Shown here: piece after piece, positions 46,245-54,420 of the stretch
How positions within the stretch are numbered: position 1 is the first letter of the stretch
How the letters are laid out: every line of letters begins with the position of its first letter
From: Bacteroidota bacterium
GTDB lineage: Bacteria; Bacteroidota; Bacteroidia; Chitinophagales; Chitinophagaceae
Direction of reading: 5' to 3'
Length of the DNA stretch: 64,000 nucleotides
Assembly (NCBI GenBank): GCA_018266775.1
Contig: JAFDZS010000008.1
Coordinates: forward strand, 1-64,000
Notes under the pieces: generated by a model
Seen by the model: only the letters and a program-made list of their open reading frames with translations
What the model was told of the DNA's origin: nothing
Databases searched by the model: none
Program-made: the position numbers and the translations under genes

Positions 46245-46739
46245 ATGAAATGGGTTAGCGTAAACAATGGTACTGCTCAGGAATCTTTTGAATTGTGGAG
46301 AGACGATAAAAAGCTTGCAGCAATTTCTTTCAGCAGCAACACCCGCGTTGCCCGCTTTGTAAGCAACTTAACAAAGCGCCTGTTCTTCTTCGAAAAAAGA
46401 GGGTTACTTTCTCCAAAAGCAGTGATCAAAAATGAATATGGTATTAAGATGGGTAAACTGGAACTGGAAAAACCAGGTGCACAAAATGGTTTACTGGAGA
46501 TGGACGATAAAAAATACCATTATACCTTCAATGACAATAACGATGGTGCATTTAAAGTGTATGATGAACACATGCAGGAAATATTATTCACCTGCAGTTT
46601 CCCCACCTTTGGCAAAGCCAACCTGCACAACCGTTCTTTTTTAGATACCAAATTGCCCAGTTTATTATTGGTATCGTTCTGGTTCAGTTTTCAGCCCAAA
46701 CAAAATTCAACCACACCATTAGTTGAGTTTGCCTTTTAA
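46245..46739 (+). CDS. Conserved-looking hypothetical protein of about 160 residues
   Basis: 164 residues with no signal peptide and no membrane span. The sequence reads as a beta-rich domain (FELWRDDKKLAAISFSSNTRVARFV, KNEYGIKMGKLELEKPG, KKYHYTFNDNNDGAFKVYDEHMQEILFTCSF) of the kind that senses or binds a small ligand. The codon pattern matches its neighbours. The stop is immediately followed by the hexamer array of the next gene. I do not recognise the family. Confidence 0.7.
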   Translation: MKWVSVNNGTAQESFELWRDDKKLAAISFSSNTRVARFVSNLTKRLFFFEKRGLLSPKAVIKNEYGIKMGKLELEKPGAQNGLLEMDDKKYHYTFNDNNDGAFKVYDEHMQEILFTCSFPTFGKANLHNRSFLDTKLPSLLLVSFWFSFQPKQNSTTPLVEFAF

Positions 46740-46740
46740 T

Positions 46741-46796
46741 TTAATACAGGCATAATACCCCGGTAATATTCTGTTTATACTGCAGGTGTTCCTTTG
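46741..46796 (+). promoter_or_regulatory. Pho-box-like hexamer array and -7 element of the phosphatase gene
   Basis: TTAATA (46741), ATAATA (46752), GTAATA (46763) and TTTATA (46774) are exactly 11 bp apart. TTTG at 46793 starts 19 nt after the start of the last hexamer. The ATG follows 14 nt after the -7 element. Confidence 0.78.
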
Positions 46797-46810
46797 CAAA
46801 ACATTTGCAG

Positions 46811-47911
46811 ATGAAAATTATTTTTTTTGCAGTACTGTTACTTACCTCAATATGCTGTAAAGCCCAGCAGGATAACGCACCCAATATCTTCATCATAACA
46901 ACAGACGGTTTTCGCTGGCAGGAAATTTTTTCCGGTGCAGATTCTGCGATTTTGCATGATCCCCATTACGTTAAAGACACTGCATTGCTGAAGCAATTAT
47001 TCTGGGATGACAATGCAGATGAAAGAAGAAAATTATTGCTGCCCTTTATCTGGAAGACTATTGCGCAACAAGGCTCCATATACGGCAACCGCGATTATGA
47101 TAACAGCGTTACTGTTGCCAACCCCTACCGCTTTTCCTATGCAGGTTATAATGAATTGTTTACCGGCTATGCTGATCCGAAAATTATTGCCAACAATAAA
47201 CGCCGCAACCCGAATGAAAATGTTTTCCAGTTTTTAAATGGCCAACCGGAATATGAAAATAAAGTGGCCGCTTTTACCAGCTGGAATTTATTTCAGTACA
47301 TCTTTAATAAACAGCCATCCTGTTTTTATTTAAACAGCGGCTATGAAGCGGCAGAATATGATTCCGCATCAAACACCGCGGTATTGGCCAACGGTGTACA
47401 AACCATCATGGATACTACTGTACACACCAGGAACGATATGCTCACTTTTGTAACAGCCAAAGAATATATTCTTACCAAACATCCCAAAGTGGTTTATATT
47501 GGTTTTGGAGAAACCGATGAGTATGCACACAGCGGCAGGTACGATGATTATTTGCAAAGCGCTCACCTTTTTGATGAATACCTGGCGCAGTTATGGTACC
47601 TGGTCAACCGCGATCCCTTTTATAAAAACAATACCCGCTTTATCATCACCACCGATCATGGCCGCGGGCAAAAATCATCTACCTGGTTCCGCCATGATTT
47701 ATTTACCAAAGGAAGTAACAACACCTGGTTGATGACGCTGGGTGTACCGTTTGACAATAAGGGTGAAGTAAAAACCAAAGGCCATATTCATAATAAAGAA
47801 CTGGCACAAACTATTGCAGGCCTTGCTGGTTTCACATTTTACAGCAATCACCCGGTAAGCCCCACAACAATAACCACTGCTGTTCATCCTGCAATGGCAT
47901 CCGCAAAATAA
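46811..47911 (+). CDS. Periplasmic alkaline-phosphatase-superfamily enzyme, paralogue of the 29470 gene
   Basis: 366 residues from ATG 46811; a TTG two codons upstream is disfavoured because it lies too near the -7 element. Signal peptide 1-19 (ending CKAQ). It has the same layout as the product of 29470-30552: ITTDGFRWQEIFSGADSAIL (D32), FSYAGYNELFTGY (candidate nucleophile S109), GFGETDEYAHSGRYDDYLQSAH, and TTDHGRGQ. It differs near the nucleophile (SYAGYNE versus SYPGYNE), which may reflect another substrate. It is a single-gene unit with its own hexamer array, so a periplasmic phosphate-scavenging role is the simplest reading. Confidence 0.88.
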   Translation: MKIIFFAVLLLTSICCKAQQDNAPNIFIITTDGFRWQEIFSGADSAILHDPHYVKDTALLKQLFWDDNADERRKLLLPFIWKTIAQQGSIYGNRDYDNSVTVANPYRFSYAGYNELFTGYADPKIIANNKRRNPNENVFQFLNGQPEYENKVAAFTSWNLFQYIFNKQPSCFYLNSGYEAAEYDSASNTAVLANGVQTIMDTTVHTRNDMLTFVTAKEYILTKHPKVVYIGFGETDEYAHSGRYDDYLQSAHLFDEYLAQLWYLVNRDPFYKNNTRFIITTDHGRGQKSSTWFRHDLFTKGSNNTWLMTLGVPFDNKGEVKTKGHIHNKELAQTIAGLAGFTFYSNHPVSPTTITTAVHPAMASAK

Positions 47912-47923
47912 ATTCAGTATATC

Positions 47924-47978
47924 GTAACATTCACTTAATAAAGCCGTAATGTTTTAGTAAAGCTGTAAGGTTAACTTG
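47924..47978 (+). promoter_or_regulatory. Pho-box-like hexamer array of the PAP2 operon
   Basis: GTAACA (47924), TTAATA (47935), GTAATG (47946) and GTAAAG (47957) are exactly 11 bp apart. TAACTTG (47972-47978), a weak -7 element, has its CTTG starting 18 nt after the start of the last hexamer. The ATG follows 17 nt after it. Confidence 0.72.
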
Positions 47979-47995
47979 CCTGCAAATTACTACTG

Positions 47996-48688
47996 ATGCC
48001 AACTAACCCAACCTTGTTCAGGCGTAACAGCATTTATTTTATTGCATTGCTTATTTTTTTTCTTGCGGGCACTTCGTTATTGCTCGTTGAAGGCAAAGCC
48101 GCAGCTTTTGTTTCCTTAAATGTGTATCATCCCTCTTTATTAAATGTGTTTTTCATCAACTATACATTTGTGGGTGATGGTGTTTTTTCTATCTGCCTGA
48201 TTACAGCGATGTTTTTTTATTTTAAAAAGAAACAACAGGGTTTTGCATTGCTGTATTCATTTTTAATATCCGGTGTAATTGTGCAGGTGATTAAAAATTG
48301 TGTAGATGCACCAAGGCCAAGATTGTTTTTTGAAGCAGGCCAGTACCTCCACTTCATCGATGGTGTAAGCCTTGCCAATAATTCCAGTTTTCCATCCGGC
48401 CATACCGCCACTGCATTTGCCATTGCCACTGTACTGGTGCTGATGATGAAAGATAAAAGCTGGCAATTGCTGGTATTGATTGCTGCTGTTTTAGTTGGTT
48501 ACTCCCGCATTTACCTGGCACAACATTTTTTACTGGATGTTTTGATTGGCGCACTCATTGGCAGTGCTTCCGGAATAGTGTCTGTATATCTTGCCATCAA
48601 TGCCAAACGCATCAGAACCTCATTGAAAAAAATACAGCATATTACTGCTGAAGAACCTGCCGCAGCGCCAGCCATTCAACCGGTATGA
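47996..48688 (+). CDS. PAP2-family membrane phosphatase
   Basis: 230 residues with six membrane spans. The three phosphatase motifs are intact: KNCVDAPRP (KxxxxxxRP), PSGH, and SRIYLAQHFLLD (SRxxxxxHxxxD). The active site faces the periplasm. Members remove phosphate from undecaprenyl pyrophosphate, phosphatidate, phosphatidylglycerophosphate or lipid A. First gene of an operon with a GtrA-like flippase and a GT39 glycosyltransferase, each overlapping the next by 4 bp. That context and the upstream array suggest dephosphorylation of an envelope lipid with replacement by sugar. Confidence 0.92.
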   Translation: MPTNPTLFRRNSIYFIALLIFFLAGTSLLLVEGKAAAFVSLNVYHPSLLNVFFINYTFVGDGVFSICLITAMFFYFKKKQQGFALLYSFLISGVIVQVIKNCVDAPRPRLFFEAGQYLHFIDGVSLANNSSFPSGHTATAFAIATVLVLMMKDKSWQLLVLIAAVLVGYSRIYLAQHFLLDVLIGALIGSASGIVSVYLAINAKRIRTSLKKIQHITAEEPAAAPAIQPV

Positions 48689-49077
48689 GTATTTCCATCA
48701 GTACAAAGATGTTCAGGTTTGGCCTGGTGGGCATCAGCGGTATGGTGGTAGATTTTTCCATTACCTGGCTTTGTAAAGAAAAGCTGCACTGGAATAAATT
48801 TATTTCCAACGCGGCCGGATTTTCCTTTGCCGTCATCAATAATTTTTTGTGGAACCGTTACTGGACATTTCATGACACCACGCACCCGCTTGCTGCACAG
48901 TTTGTTTCCTTTGCATTAGTTTCGCTGGCAGGGTTGGCCATTAACACTGCATTATTATATATGCTTTCACGGTATATCAAAATTAATTTCTACCTTATTA
49001 AACTGTTGGTTACCGGCCTTGTTTTTCTCTGGAATTATGGTATTAATTTGCTTTTTACATTTAACGGCGCCGCTTGA
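48685..49077 (+). CDS. GtrA-like membrane protein
   Basis: 130 residues, four membrane spans. The family pattern is clear: MFRFGLVGISGMVVDFSITWL, NAAGFSFAVINNFLWNRYWTF, FVSFALVSLAGLAINTALLYML, LVTGLVFLWNYGINLLFTF. GtrA-type proteins are thought to move polyprenyl-phosphate-linked sugars across the inner membrane for surface glycosylation. ATG overlaps the stop of the PAP2 gene (ATGA). Confidence 0.92.
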   Translation: MSISISTKMFRFGLVGISGMVVDFSITWLCKEKLHWNKFISNAAGFSFAVINNFLWNRYWTFHDTTHPLAAQFVSFALVSLAGLAINTALLYMLSRYIKINFYLIKLLVTGLVFLWNYGINLLFTFNGAA

Positions 49078-50615
49078 ATTATAAAAGAAAAACAGTATTG
49101 CTGATTGCTGCAGCTACCGTGCTGCGCTGCATTATTGCCTCCTCTATTGCACTGGGCAATGATGAAGTGTATTACCGCATGTATGCACAATACCTGCAGG
49201 CCAATTATTTCGATCATCCTCCTGCAGTGGGCTGGCTCATCCGCTGCAGTACAGTCAATTTACTTTTTACGAATGAATTGTTTGTACGGTTGGGTGCCAT
49301 TGTTTGTGCAGCAATGTGCACCTGGCTGATATTTTTATGCGGCAAAAAGATAAACAGTGAGCGAACAGGTTATTTTGCCGCAGTGATGTATACCGCCTGT
49401 ATCTACAGCAGTATTATTGCCGGCACATTTATACTGCCCGATTCGCCGCAACTGGTTTGCTGGCTTGCAGGACTGTATATTTTGCTGGGCATTGTTACAG
49501 ACAGCAGTATTACCAAAAGCAAAAAAAGAAAACTGTTTTGGTTTGGAGCCATTATGGGTTTGGGTATGCTGTGTAAAATTCATACCGCATTTTTATGGCT
49601 GGGCTTTTTGTTGTATGCCCTGATGTATAACAGGCAATGGTTTAAACAACCTGCTTTATATATTGCAGGTTTTATTACGGTTCTTTTTTTCTACCCTGTA
49701 ATTCAATGGAATATCAACCATCATTTTGTTACTTATCTCTACCACAGTAATCGTGTAAACGTGGCCGGTGGCGGAATTGATATTGCTGCCTTTGGCAGTT
49801 TTGCAGCGGGGCAGGTTTTTTATTACAACCCGGTGCTGTTTTTTCTTTTTGCAATGGCATTGATCGCAACGTTAAGAAAACTGGTACCGCTTTCCGCTTC
49901 TTACCGGCGTTTATTATTACTCACCAGCCTGCCGCTCATTGTACTCGCTACCGGCATTGCAATATTTAAAACCGTATTGCCCCACTGGACAGGGCCTGCA
50001 TACATTGCATTACTATTACTTACCGCCTGCCATTTACAACGAAACACATCTTTAAAAACCAGTACTGTTTCATCATTGCCCGCTGTACTGCGGTATGCCA
50101 CAGGTTTTATTGTGGTGCTTGCCTTATTGGGAATTGCTGCCATCCATTTTTATCCCGGTACGCTGGGCAAAAAAGAAAAAACTTTTTATGGAGAAGGTGA
50201 TTTTACATTAGATATGTATGGCTGGCACCAACTGAAAAATAATATGGATGCAATTATGCAACAAGATGCCCAACAGCATGTGATGAAAAATGATGCCGCT
50301 ATTGTTTGTAATAAGTGGTTCCCTGCTGCACACCTTGATGTGTATGTGGCTATGCCGCTGCATAAAAGATGTATTGCCATTGGTGATACCAACGACATTC
50401 ACCAATATGTATGGATCAATGCAGAACGTAAAGCCTTACAACAGGGAGATGATGCGTACTGCATTGTACCATCCAATGAAATGGTTGATGTAAAAGCAGT
50501 GTATCAAAAATATTTTAGTACCATTATACCTGGGCCTGTTATTGAACAACGGCGCAGCGGTACAATATGCCGGTATTTTTATGTATGGCGGCTGAAAAAT
50601 TTTATTGCTCAATAA
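49074..50615 (+). CDS. GT39/ArnT-like membrane glycosyltransferase
   Basis: 513 residues, with 10-12 membrane spans and a C-terminal periplasmic domain (about 360-513). It starts at TTG 49074, overlapping the previous stop (TTGA). The early motif GNDEVYYRMYAQYLQANYFDHPPAVGWLI carries the Asp-Glu pair and YFDHPP typical of ArnT-like transferases, which use polyprenyl-phosphate sugars. With GtrA and PAP2 it makes a small envelope-glycosylation module, probably acting on lipid A or another lipid. Confidence 0.9.
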   Translation: MNYKRKTVLLIAAATVLRCIIASSIALGNDEVYYRMYAQYLQANYFDHPPAVGWLIRCSTVNLLFTNELFVRLGAIVCAAMCTWLIFLCGKKINSERTGYFAAVMYTACIYSSIIAGTFILPDSPQLVCWLAGLYILLGIVTDSSITKSKKRKLFWFGAIMGLGMLCKIHTAFLWLGFLLYALMYNRQWFKQPALYIAGFITVLFFYPVIQWNINHHFVTYLYHSNRVNVAGGGIDIAAFGSFAAGQVFYYNPVLFFLFAMALIATLRKLVPLSASYRRLLLLTSLPLIVLATGIAIFKTVLPHWTGPAYIALLLLTACHLQRNTSLKTSTVSSLPAVLRYATGFIVVLALLGIAAIHFYPGTLGKKEKTFYGEGDFTLDMYGWHQLKNNMDAIMQQDAQQHVMKNDAAIVCNKWFPAAHLDVYVAMPLHKRCIAIGDTNDIHQYVWINAERKALQQGDDAYCIVPSNEMVDVKAVYQKYFSTIIPGPVIEQRRSGTICRYFYVWRLKNFIAQ

Positions 50616-50646
50616 AAAACCCCCTCGCTCAATAAAGGGGGTTTTT
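50614..50646 (+). terminator. Terminator of the PAP2-GtrA-GT39 operon
   Basis: AAAAAACCCCC / GGGGGTTTTT with a 12-nt loop. The left arm begins inside the stop region of the GT39 gene. Confidence 0.9.
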
Positions 50647-50771
50647 CTTACTAACCCAATCTGCGTTTGAGAAAATATCCTTATCGTTATAAAAGTAACA
50701 GATGGCTGTAATATTGATGTTACAACAGTGTTAAGCAATTATTATTTTGTAATATCTCTTAGAGTAAGAAG

Positions 50772-50841
50772 TTGCCAGGTTGAGCCTGTCGAAACCAGGT
50801 TGTACCAGATTAGACCGCCTTCGACAAGCTCAGGCTGACAG
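50772..50841. repeat. REP-like inverted repeat between convergent operons
   Basis: TGAGCCTGTCGAA (50781-50793) and TTCGACAAGCTCA (50820-50832) pair with one mismatch. This 'TTCGACAAGCTCAG' text is a common intergenic repeat in many bacterial genomes. Nothing else is seen in the 271-bp gap except the terminator on its left. Confidence 0.75.
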
Positions 50842-50886
50842 TATTCAGATTTGCAGAGTGGTTGTTTGAAACCAGAAAGTATAGCG

Positions 50887-52269
50887 TCATTTGTAAAAAA
50901 CCCTTCCCTCTTCATTGATCATTGCGGTGGTGTTTTTTAAAAATTCGCTGTACCATTTACCGGAATTTTTCACTGTGCGTTTTTGAGTAGCAAAGTCAAC
51001 ATGTACCAGGCCAAAGCGGGGGTAATAACCTTCAGCCCATTCAAAATTATCCATCAAAGTCCAAACAAAATAGCCATTTACTTTTATCCCTTCCCTTTTT
51101 GCCAGCAATACCTGTGCAATATGATCCTGCAGGTATTGCAGTCTTTCGGCATCATTCACCATACCATTCTCCTGTATATCATGAAAAGCCGCGCCATTCT
51201 CCGTTACCACAATTTCTTTTATTTTATCATAGCTGTTATAACGGTGCAGTGCATGATAAATGCATGGCGGGTGCACTTCCCAATCCATTAATGTACGGGT
51301 TACGTTCCGCTGGCTGGCTTTAATAATTTTCGCTTTCACAAAGGGCATCAATGGTGCATAGGCCACCATTTCACGGGTATAATTCTGCAATCCCACAAAG
51401 TCCATATCAAACTGCAGTTTCTTTTCATCGTGCGGATGCATATAGCGTTCAATACGTTCCAATATTTTCAATTCTTTTGTTGGATAACCGAGGCCCATTA
51501 ATGGTTCAATAAACAGGCGGTTCAGCAGCGCATCCACTTTAATGCCTGCTGCAATATCTTTTTCATTTGTACTGCGGAATGGTTCTATATGCGAATAAGA
51601 AAATGTAGTACCCACTTTGCTGTGGTTGCGCAATGATTTGATCATGCGCCCGCCTTCAGCCTGGCATAATGCTGCATGATGTGCCGCCGCTAAAAAACTG
51701 CTGAGGCCCTTTTTACCTGGTGCATGCACCCCTAAAAAATAACCGGCGCCGGTAAATACCATCGGTTCGTTCAATACCATCCAGTATTTTACGCGGTCGC
51801 CAAAATTTTTAATACAGCAGTCCACAAAATAACTAAACCAGTGTATCACTTCGCGGTTGGTCCAGCCACCTTTTTGCTGCAATGCTTCGGGTAAATCCCA
51901 ATGGTATAAAGTAATCCACGGTTCAATGCCCAGTTCCAGGCAGAAATCAATTACGCGGTTATAAAAATCAATTCCTTTTTTATTGACTGCACCAATGCCA
52001 TGCGGTAAAATGCGGCTCCAGGATATGGAGAACCGGTAGTTGCTGATGTTCATTTCATAAATCAGTGCAAGGTCATCGGCATAACGGTTATAAAAATCAC
52101 AGGCCGTATCACCATGATGGCCGCCCATGATCTTCCTTTTTCTTTTGGCAAATGTATCCCAGATGGAAGGCCCTTTTCCATCGGCATTGTGTGCGCCCTC
52201 CACCTGGTATGCAGCAGTGGATACGCCCCACGCAAAGCCTTCGCCAAAATCATCTTTTGTAAAACCCAT
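50887..52269 (-). CDS. GH1 family glycoside hydrolase (beta-glucosidase type)
   Basis: 460 residues, typical GH1 length. Acid/base Glu168 is in MVLNEPM and nucleophile Glu357 in VVTENGA. N-terminal FAWGVSTAAYQVEGA and C-terminal WTLMDNFEWAEGYYPRFGLVHVDF are also characteristic. No signal peptide, so it is cytoplasmic or membrane-associated. It is the last gene of an operon with a PlcP-like phospholipase and a glycosyltransferase. Family members hydrolyse beta-glucosides or, like plant SFR2, transfer sugars between glycolipids. Turnover or extension of glycolipids made by the operon is a plausible inference. Confidence 0.93.
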   Translation of the reverse strand: MGFTKDDFGEGFAWGVSTAAYQVEGAHNADGKGPSIWDTFAKRKRKIMGGHHGDTACDFYNRYADDLALIYEMNISNYRFSISWSRILPHGIGAVNKKGIDFYNRVIDFCLELGIEPWITLYHWDLPEALQQKGGWTNREVIHWFSYFVDCCIKNFGDRVKYWMVLNEPMVFTGAGYFLGVHAPGKKGLSSFLAAAHHAALCQAEGGRMIKSLRNHSKVGTTFSYSHIEPFRSTNEKDIAAGIKVDALLNRLFIEPLMGLGYPTKELKILERIERYMHPHDEKKLQFDMDFVGLQNYTREMVAYAPLMPFVKAKIIKASQRNVTRTLMDWEVHPPCIYHALHRYNSYDKIKEIVVTENGAAFHDIQENGMVNDAERLQYLQDHIAQVLLAKREGIKVNGYFVWTLMDNFEWAEGYYPRFGLVHVDFATQKRTVKNSGKWYSEFLKNTTAMINEEGRVFYK

Positions 52270-52274
52270 AAACT

Positions 52275-53363
52275 TTACTCTGCTAATTGATTTAAGATGG
52301 TACCGAGGCTTTTATGTTTCAGCTTTTTTACGGAGTGAATGGCTTCACCCGGTTGTACGTTTTTTTTTGCTGTGGCTTGTCCGTGCTTCTTAATGATCAT
52401 GCTGATGATCCTTTCCGTACTGTTGGAATAATTAACGGCTATAAATTGTTTACTGTCTGCCCAGTCCTGTATTTTTTCAATATGTTTTTTCTTCAGGCTT
52501 TTCAATACCGGTACACCCATTTCTTTTAACGCGGCTGCATTGCATTGCTGTTCATATTGCCCTTTCATGGGTATGGCCATTACTTTCTTTTTCAGGTACA
52601 ATGCTTCTGCCGGGGTTTCAAAACCGGCGCCGCATAATATACCGGTACAGCTAACCATACTTTCTATAAAGCGCTCGTTCTGTATGGGCCGTATGTGAAT
52701 GTTCTTCTCTTGATATTCTTTTTTTGAATGCTTGCTGAACACTTCCCACTGCACATTCTTTATTGCCTGCAATACTTTCACTATTTTTTCATCGCTGTAT
52801 GCAGGGAGGTACACGGTATAGTGGCCTTTGTTTTCCGCTTTTGCTTCACGCACCTGCGACCTGATAACCGGTGTGAAAATATTTTTATCGTACGCACCAA
52901 AATGAAAACCATACGCTGCAGTTACCGGTGCATAATGATTCAGTACTGCTTTGCCCACAGGGTCTTTCTTCTTTGGCTTTGGAGATTTTTTATTGATTAC
53001 CGCTGCCTGGTGGCTGAGGCCGATACACGCTTTATGTTTCATTTTACAGGCCCATGCACTCACCGGTTCAAAATCGTTGATCACCAAATCATATTCTTCA
53101 ACAGGTAAACTTTTAACTTCTTTATACAGTTGGCGGAGATTACTTTTTTTATACGTTGCTAAAATATCAACGCCGCCATTTTTGCCGAAAATAAAACTCA
53201 GGCCACGGAATTTATATTTTACCGGGTAAGGCAATTCCACATCGGCCTGGATGCCGCTCACCAAAATATCCAGCTCACCTTTTTGCTGCAGGATGGGAAT
53301 AATATCCCTTGCCCTGCTGAGGTGCCCGTTTCCTGTTCCCTGTATGGCGTATAAAATTTTCAT
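52275..53363 (-). CDS. Glycosyltransferase (GT28/MurG-like fold), candidate glycolipid synthase
   Basis: 362 residues. The GTGNGHLSRA motif at residues 9-18 and the C-terminal nucleotide-sugar site (GILCGAGFETPAEALYLKKKVMAIPMKGQYEQQCNA, about 245-280) identify a GT-B enzyme of the MurG/MGDG-synthase-like group. It overlaps the PlcP-like gene by 4 bp and precedes the GH1 gene by 5 bp. In other bacteria PlcP works with a glycosyltransferase (Agt) that glycosylates the diacylglycerol released. This protein would fill that role, although Agt belongs to another GT family. Confidence 0.87.
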   Translation of the reverse strand: MKILYAIQGTGNGHLSRARDIIPILQQKGELDILVSGIQADVELPYPVKYKFRGLSFIFGKNGGVDILATYKKSNLRQLYKEVKSLPVEEYDLVINDFEPVSAWACKMKHKACIGLSHQAAVINKKSPKPKKKDPVGKAVLNHYAPVTAAYGFHFGAYDKNIFTPVIRSQVREAKAENKGHYTVYLPAYSDEKIVKVLQAIKNVQWEVFSKHSKKEYQEKNIHIRPIQNERFIESMVSCTGILCGAGFETPAEALYLKKKVMAIPMKGQYEQQCNAAALKEMGVPVLKSLKKKHIEKIQDWADSKQFIAVNYSNSTERIISMIIKKHGQATAKKNVQPGEAIHSVKKLKHKSLGTILNQLAE

Positions 53364-54214
53364 TGTTTCATTAAATTGAATTCATCCACCAGGTTATTGA
53401 ACAGCTGGCTGTTATTTAATTCCTCTTCAGTTTCTGTTTCATGCAGGTGTTCCATTTCTTTTTCATCGTAGTGATATAGTTTCCATTCTCCGTTGGCATA
53501 TTCCAACGCCGTCAAATTTTCAATCCAGTCACCACTGTTCAGGTATAGAATAGAGCCATGGGAATTGGTGATGGTTCTCATCTCAGGCTGATGGATATGG
53601 CCGCACACCACATAATCGTATTGATTGCTGATGGCGATGTCTGCTGCTGTTTGTTCAAAACTATTGATAAATTTCACTGCACTCTTCACACTGTTTTTTA
53701 TTTTTTTCGATAAAGACAGTTTTCCTTTCTTAAATATTTTTTCTGAAATAAAATTGGCAAAACGGTTGATGAGTATCAGCGTATCATAACCTACAGCACC
53801 GAGTTTGGCGAGCCATTTACTGTGCTTCATGGTAACATCAAAAACATCGCCATGAAAAAACCAGGCTTTCTTTCCATTATCCAGTTCCAGTATTACTTTA
53901 TTTACAATTTTCAGTGAACCCATTTTAAAGCCCACAAATTTGCGCAGCATTTCATCGTGGTTGCCGGTGATGTAATACATTTTTACGCCTTTGCTCATCC
54001 ATCCCATCAGGTGCTTCACCACTTTCATGTGCGGCTTGGGCCAATAACGTTTGCTGAACTGCCAGATGTCGATAATGTCTCCGTTAAGGATTACTGTTTT
54101 GGGTTTGATGGTTTTTAAATAGCGCAGCAGTTCCTTTGCATGGCAACCATAAGTACCCAAATGCACGTCGGAGATAACGAGTATGTCGAGCTTGCGCTTT
54201 TTGATTTTATCCAT
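53360..54214 (-). CDS. plcP: PlcP-like metallophosphoesterase (phospholipase C of lipid remodelling)
   Basis: 284 residues. All calcineurin-type metal motifs are present: SDVHLG (D16, H18), NGDIID (D46), GNHDE (N85, H86), FFHGD (H121), CGHIH (H206, H208). The wording SDVHLGTYGC and YWPKPHMKVVKHL is what I remember of PlcP, which splits phosphatidylethanolamine and related lipids into diacylglycerol and a phospho-headgroup during phosphate starvation. LpxH-like UDP-diacylglucosamine hydrolase is the alternative, but it lacks these segments. First gene of an operon with a glycosyltransferase and a GH1 enzyme, preceded by a hexamer array. Confidence 0.82.
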   Translation of the reverse strand: MDKIKKRKLDILVISDVHLGTYGCHAKELLRYLKTIKPKTVILNGDIIDIWQFSKRYWPKPHMKVVKHLMGWMSKGVKMYYITGNHDEMLRKFVGFKMGSLKIVNKVILELDNGKKAWFFHGDVFDVTMKHSKWLAKLGAVGYDTLILINRFANFISEKIFKKGKLSLSKKIKNSVKSAVKFINSFEQTAADIAISNQYDYVVCGHIHQPEMRTITNSHGSILYLNSGDWIENLTALEYANGEWKLYHYDEKEMEHLHETETEEELNNSQLFNNLVDEFNLMKQ

Positions 54215-54345
54215 TAATGGATCTTGTACAGTTTAATGGCGGGATAGAACAATGCGGAAGCAAAGAGAAACATCCGTACAAAAAGCTGCAGAAAGAAGTA
54301 GCTGATATTTTTCATAACAAAGATGTTGGGTTAGTATATGCGATA

Positions 54346-54401
54346 CAAAATAACAACAGCTGTGTAACCAAATGTTTACGCCAATGTTATGTGAGTGTTA
54401 A
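54346..54401 (-). promoter_or_regulatory. Pho-box-like hexamer array and -7 element of the PlcP operon
   Basis: On the minus strand TTAACA (from 54401), ATAACA (54390), GTAAAC (54379) and GTTACA (54368) are exactly 11 bp apart. TTTG begins at 54349, 19 nt after the start of the last hexamer. The leader to the ATG is longer (about 130 nt) than at other sites. Confidence 0.78.
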
Positions 54402-54420
54402 CTAAACCGGTAGTGCGGTG

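Noticed and set aside
50772..50841. Mobile element at the REP-like repeat
   Set aside because: Only a short imperfect inverted repeat is present, with no transposase frame or target duplication.
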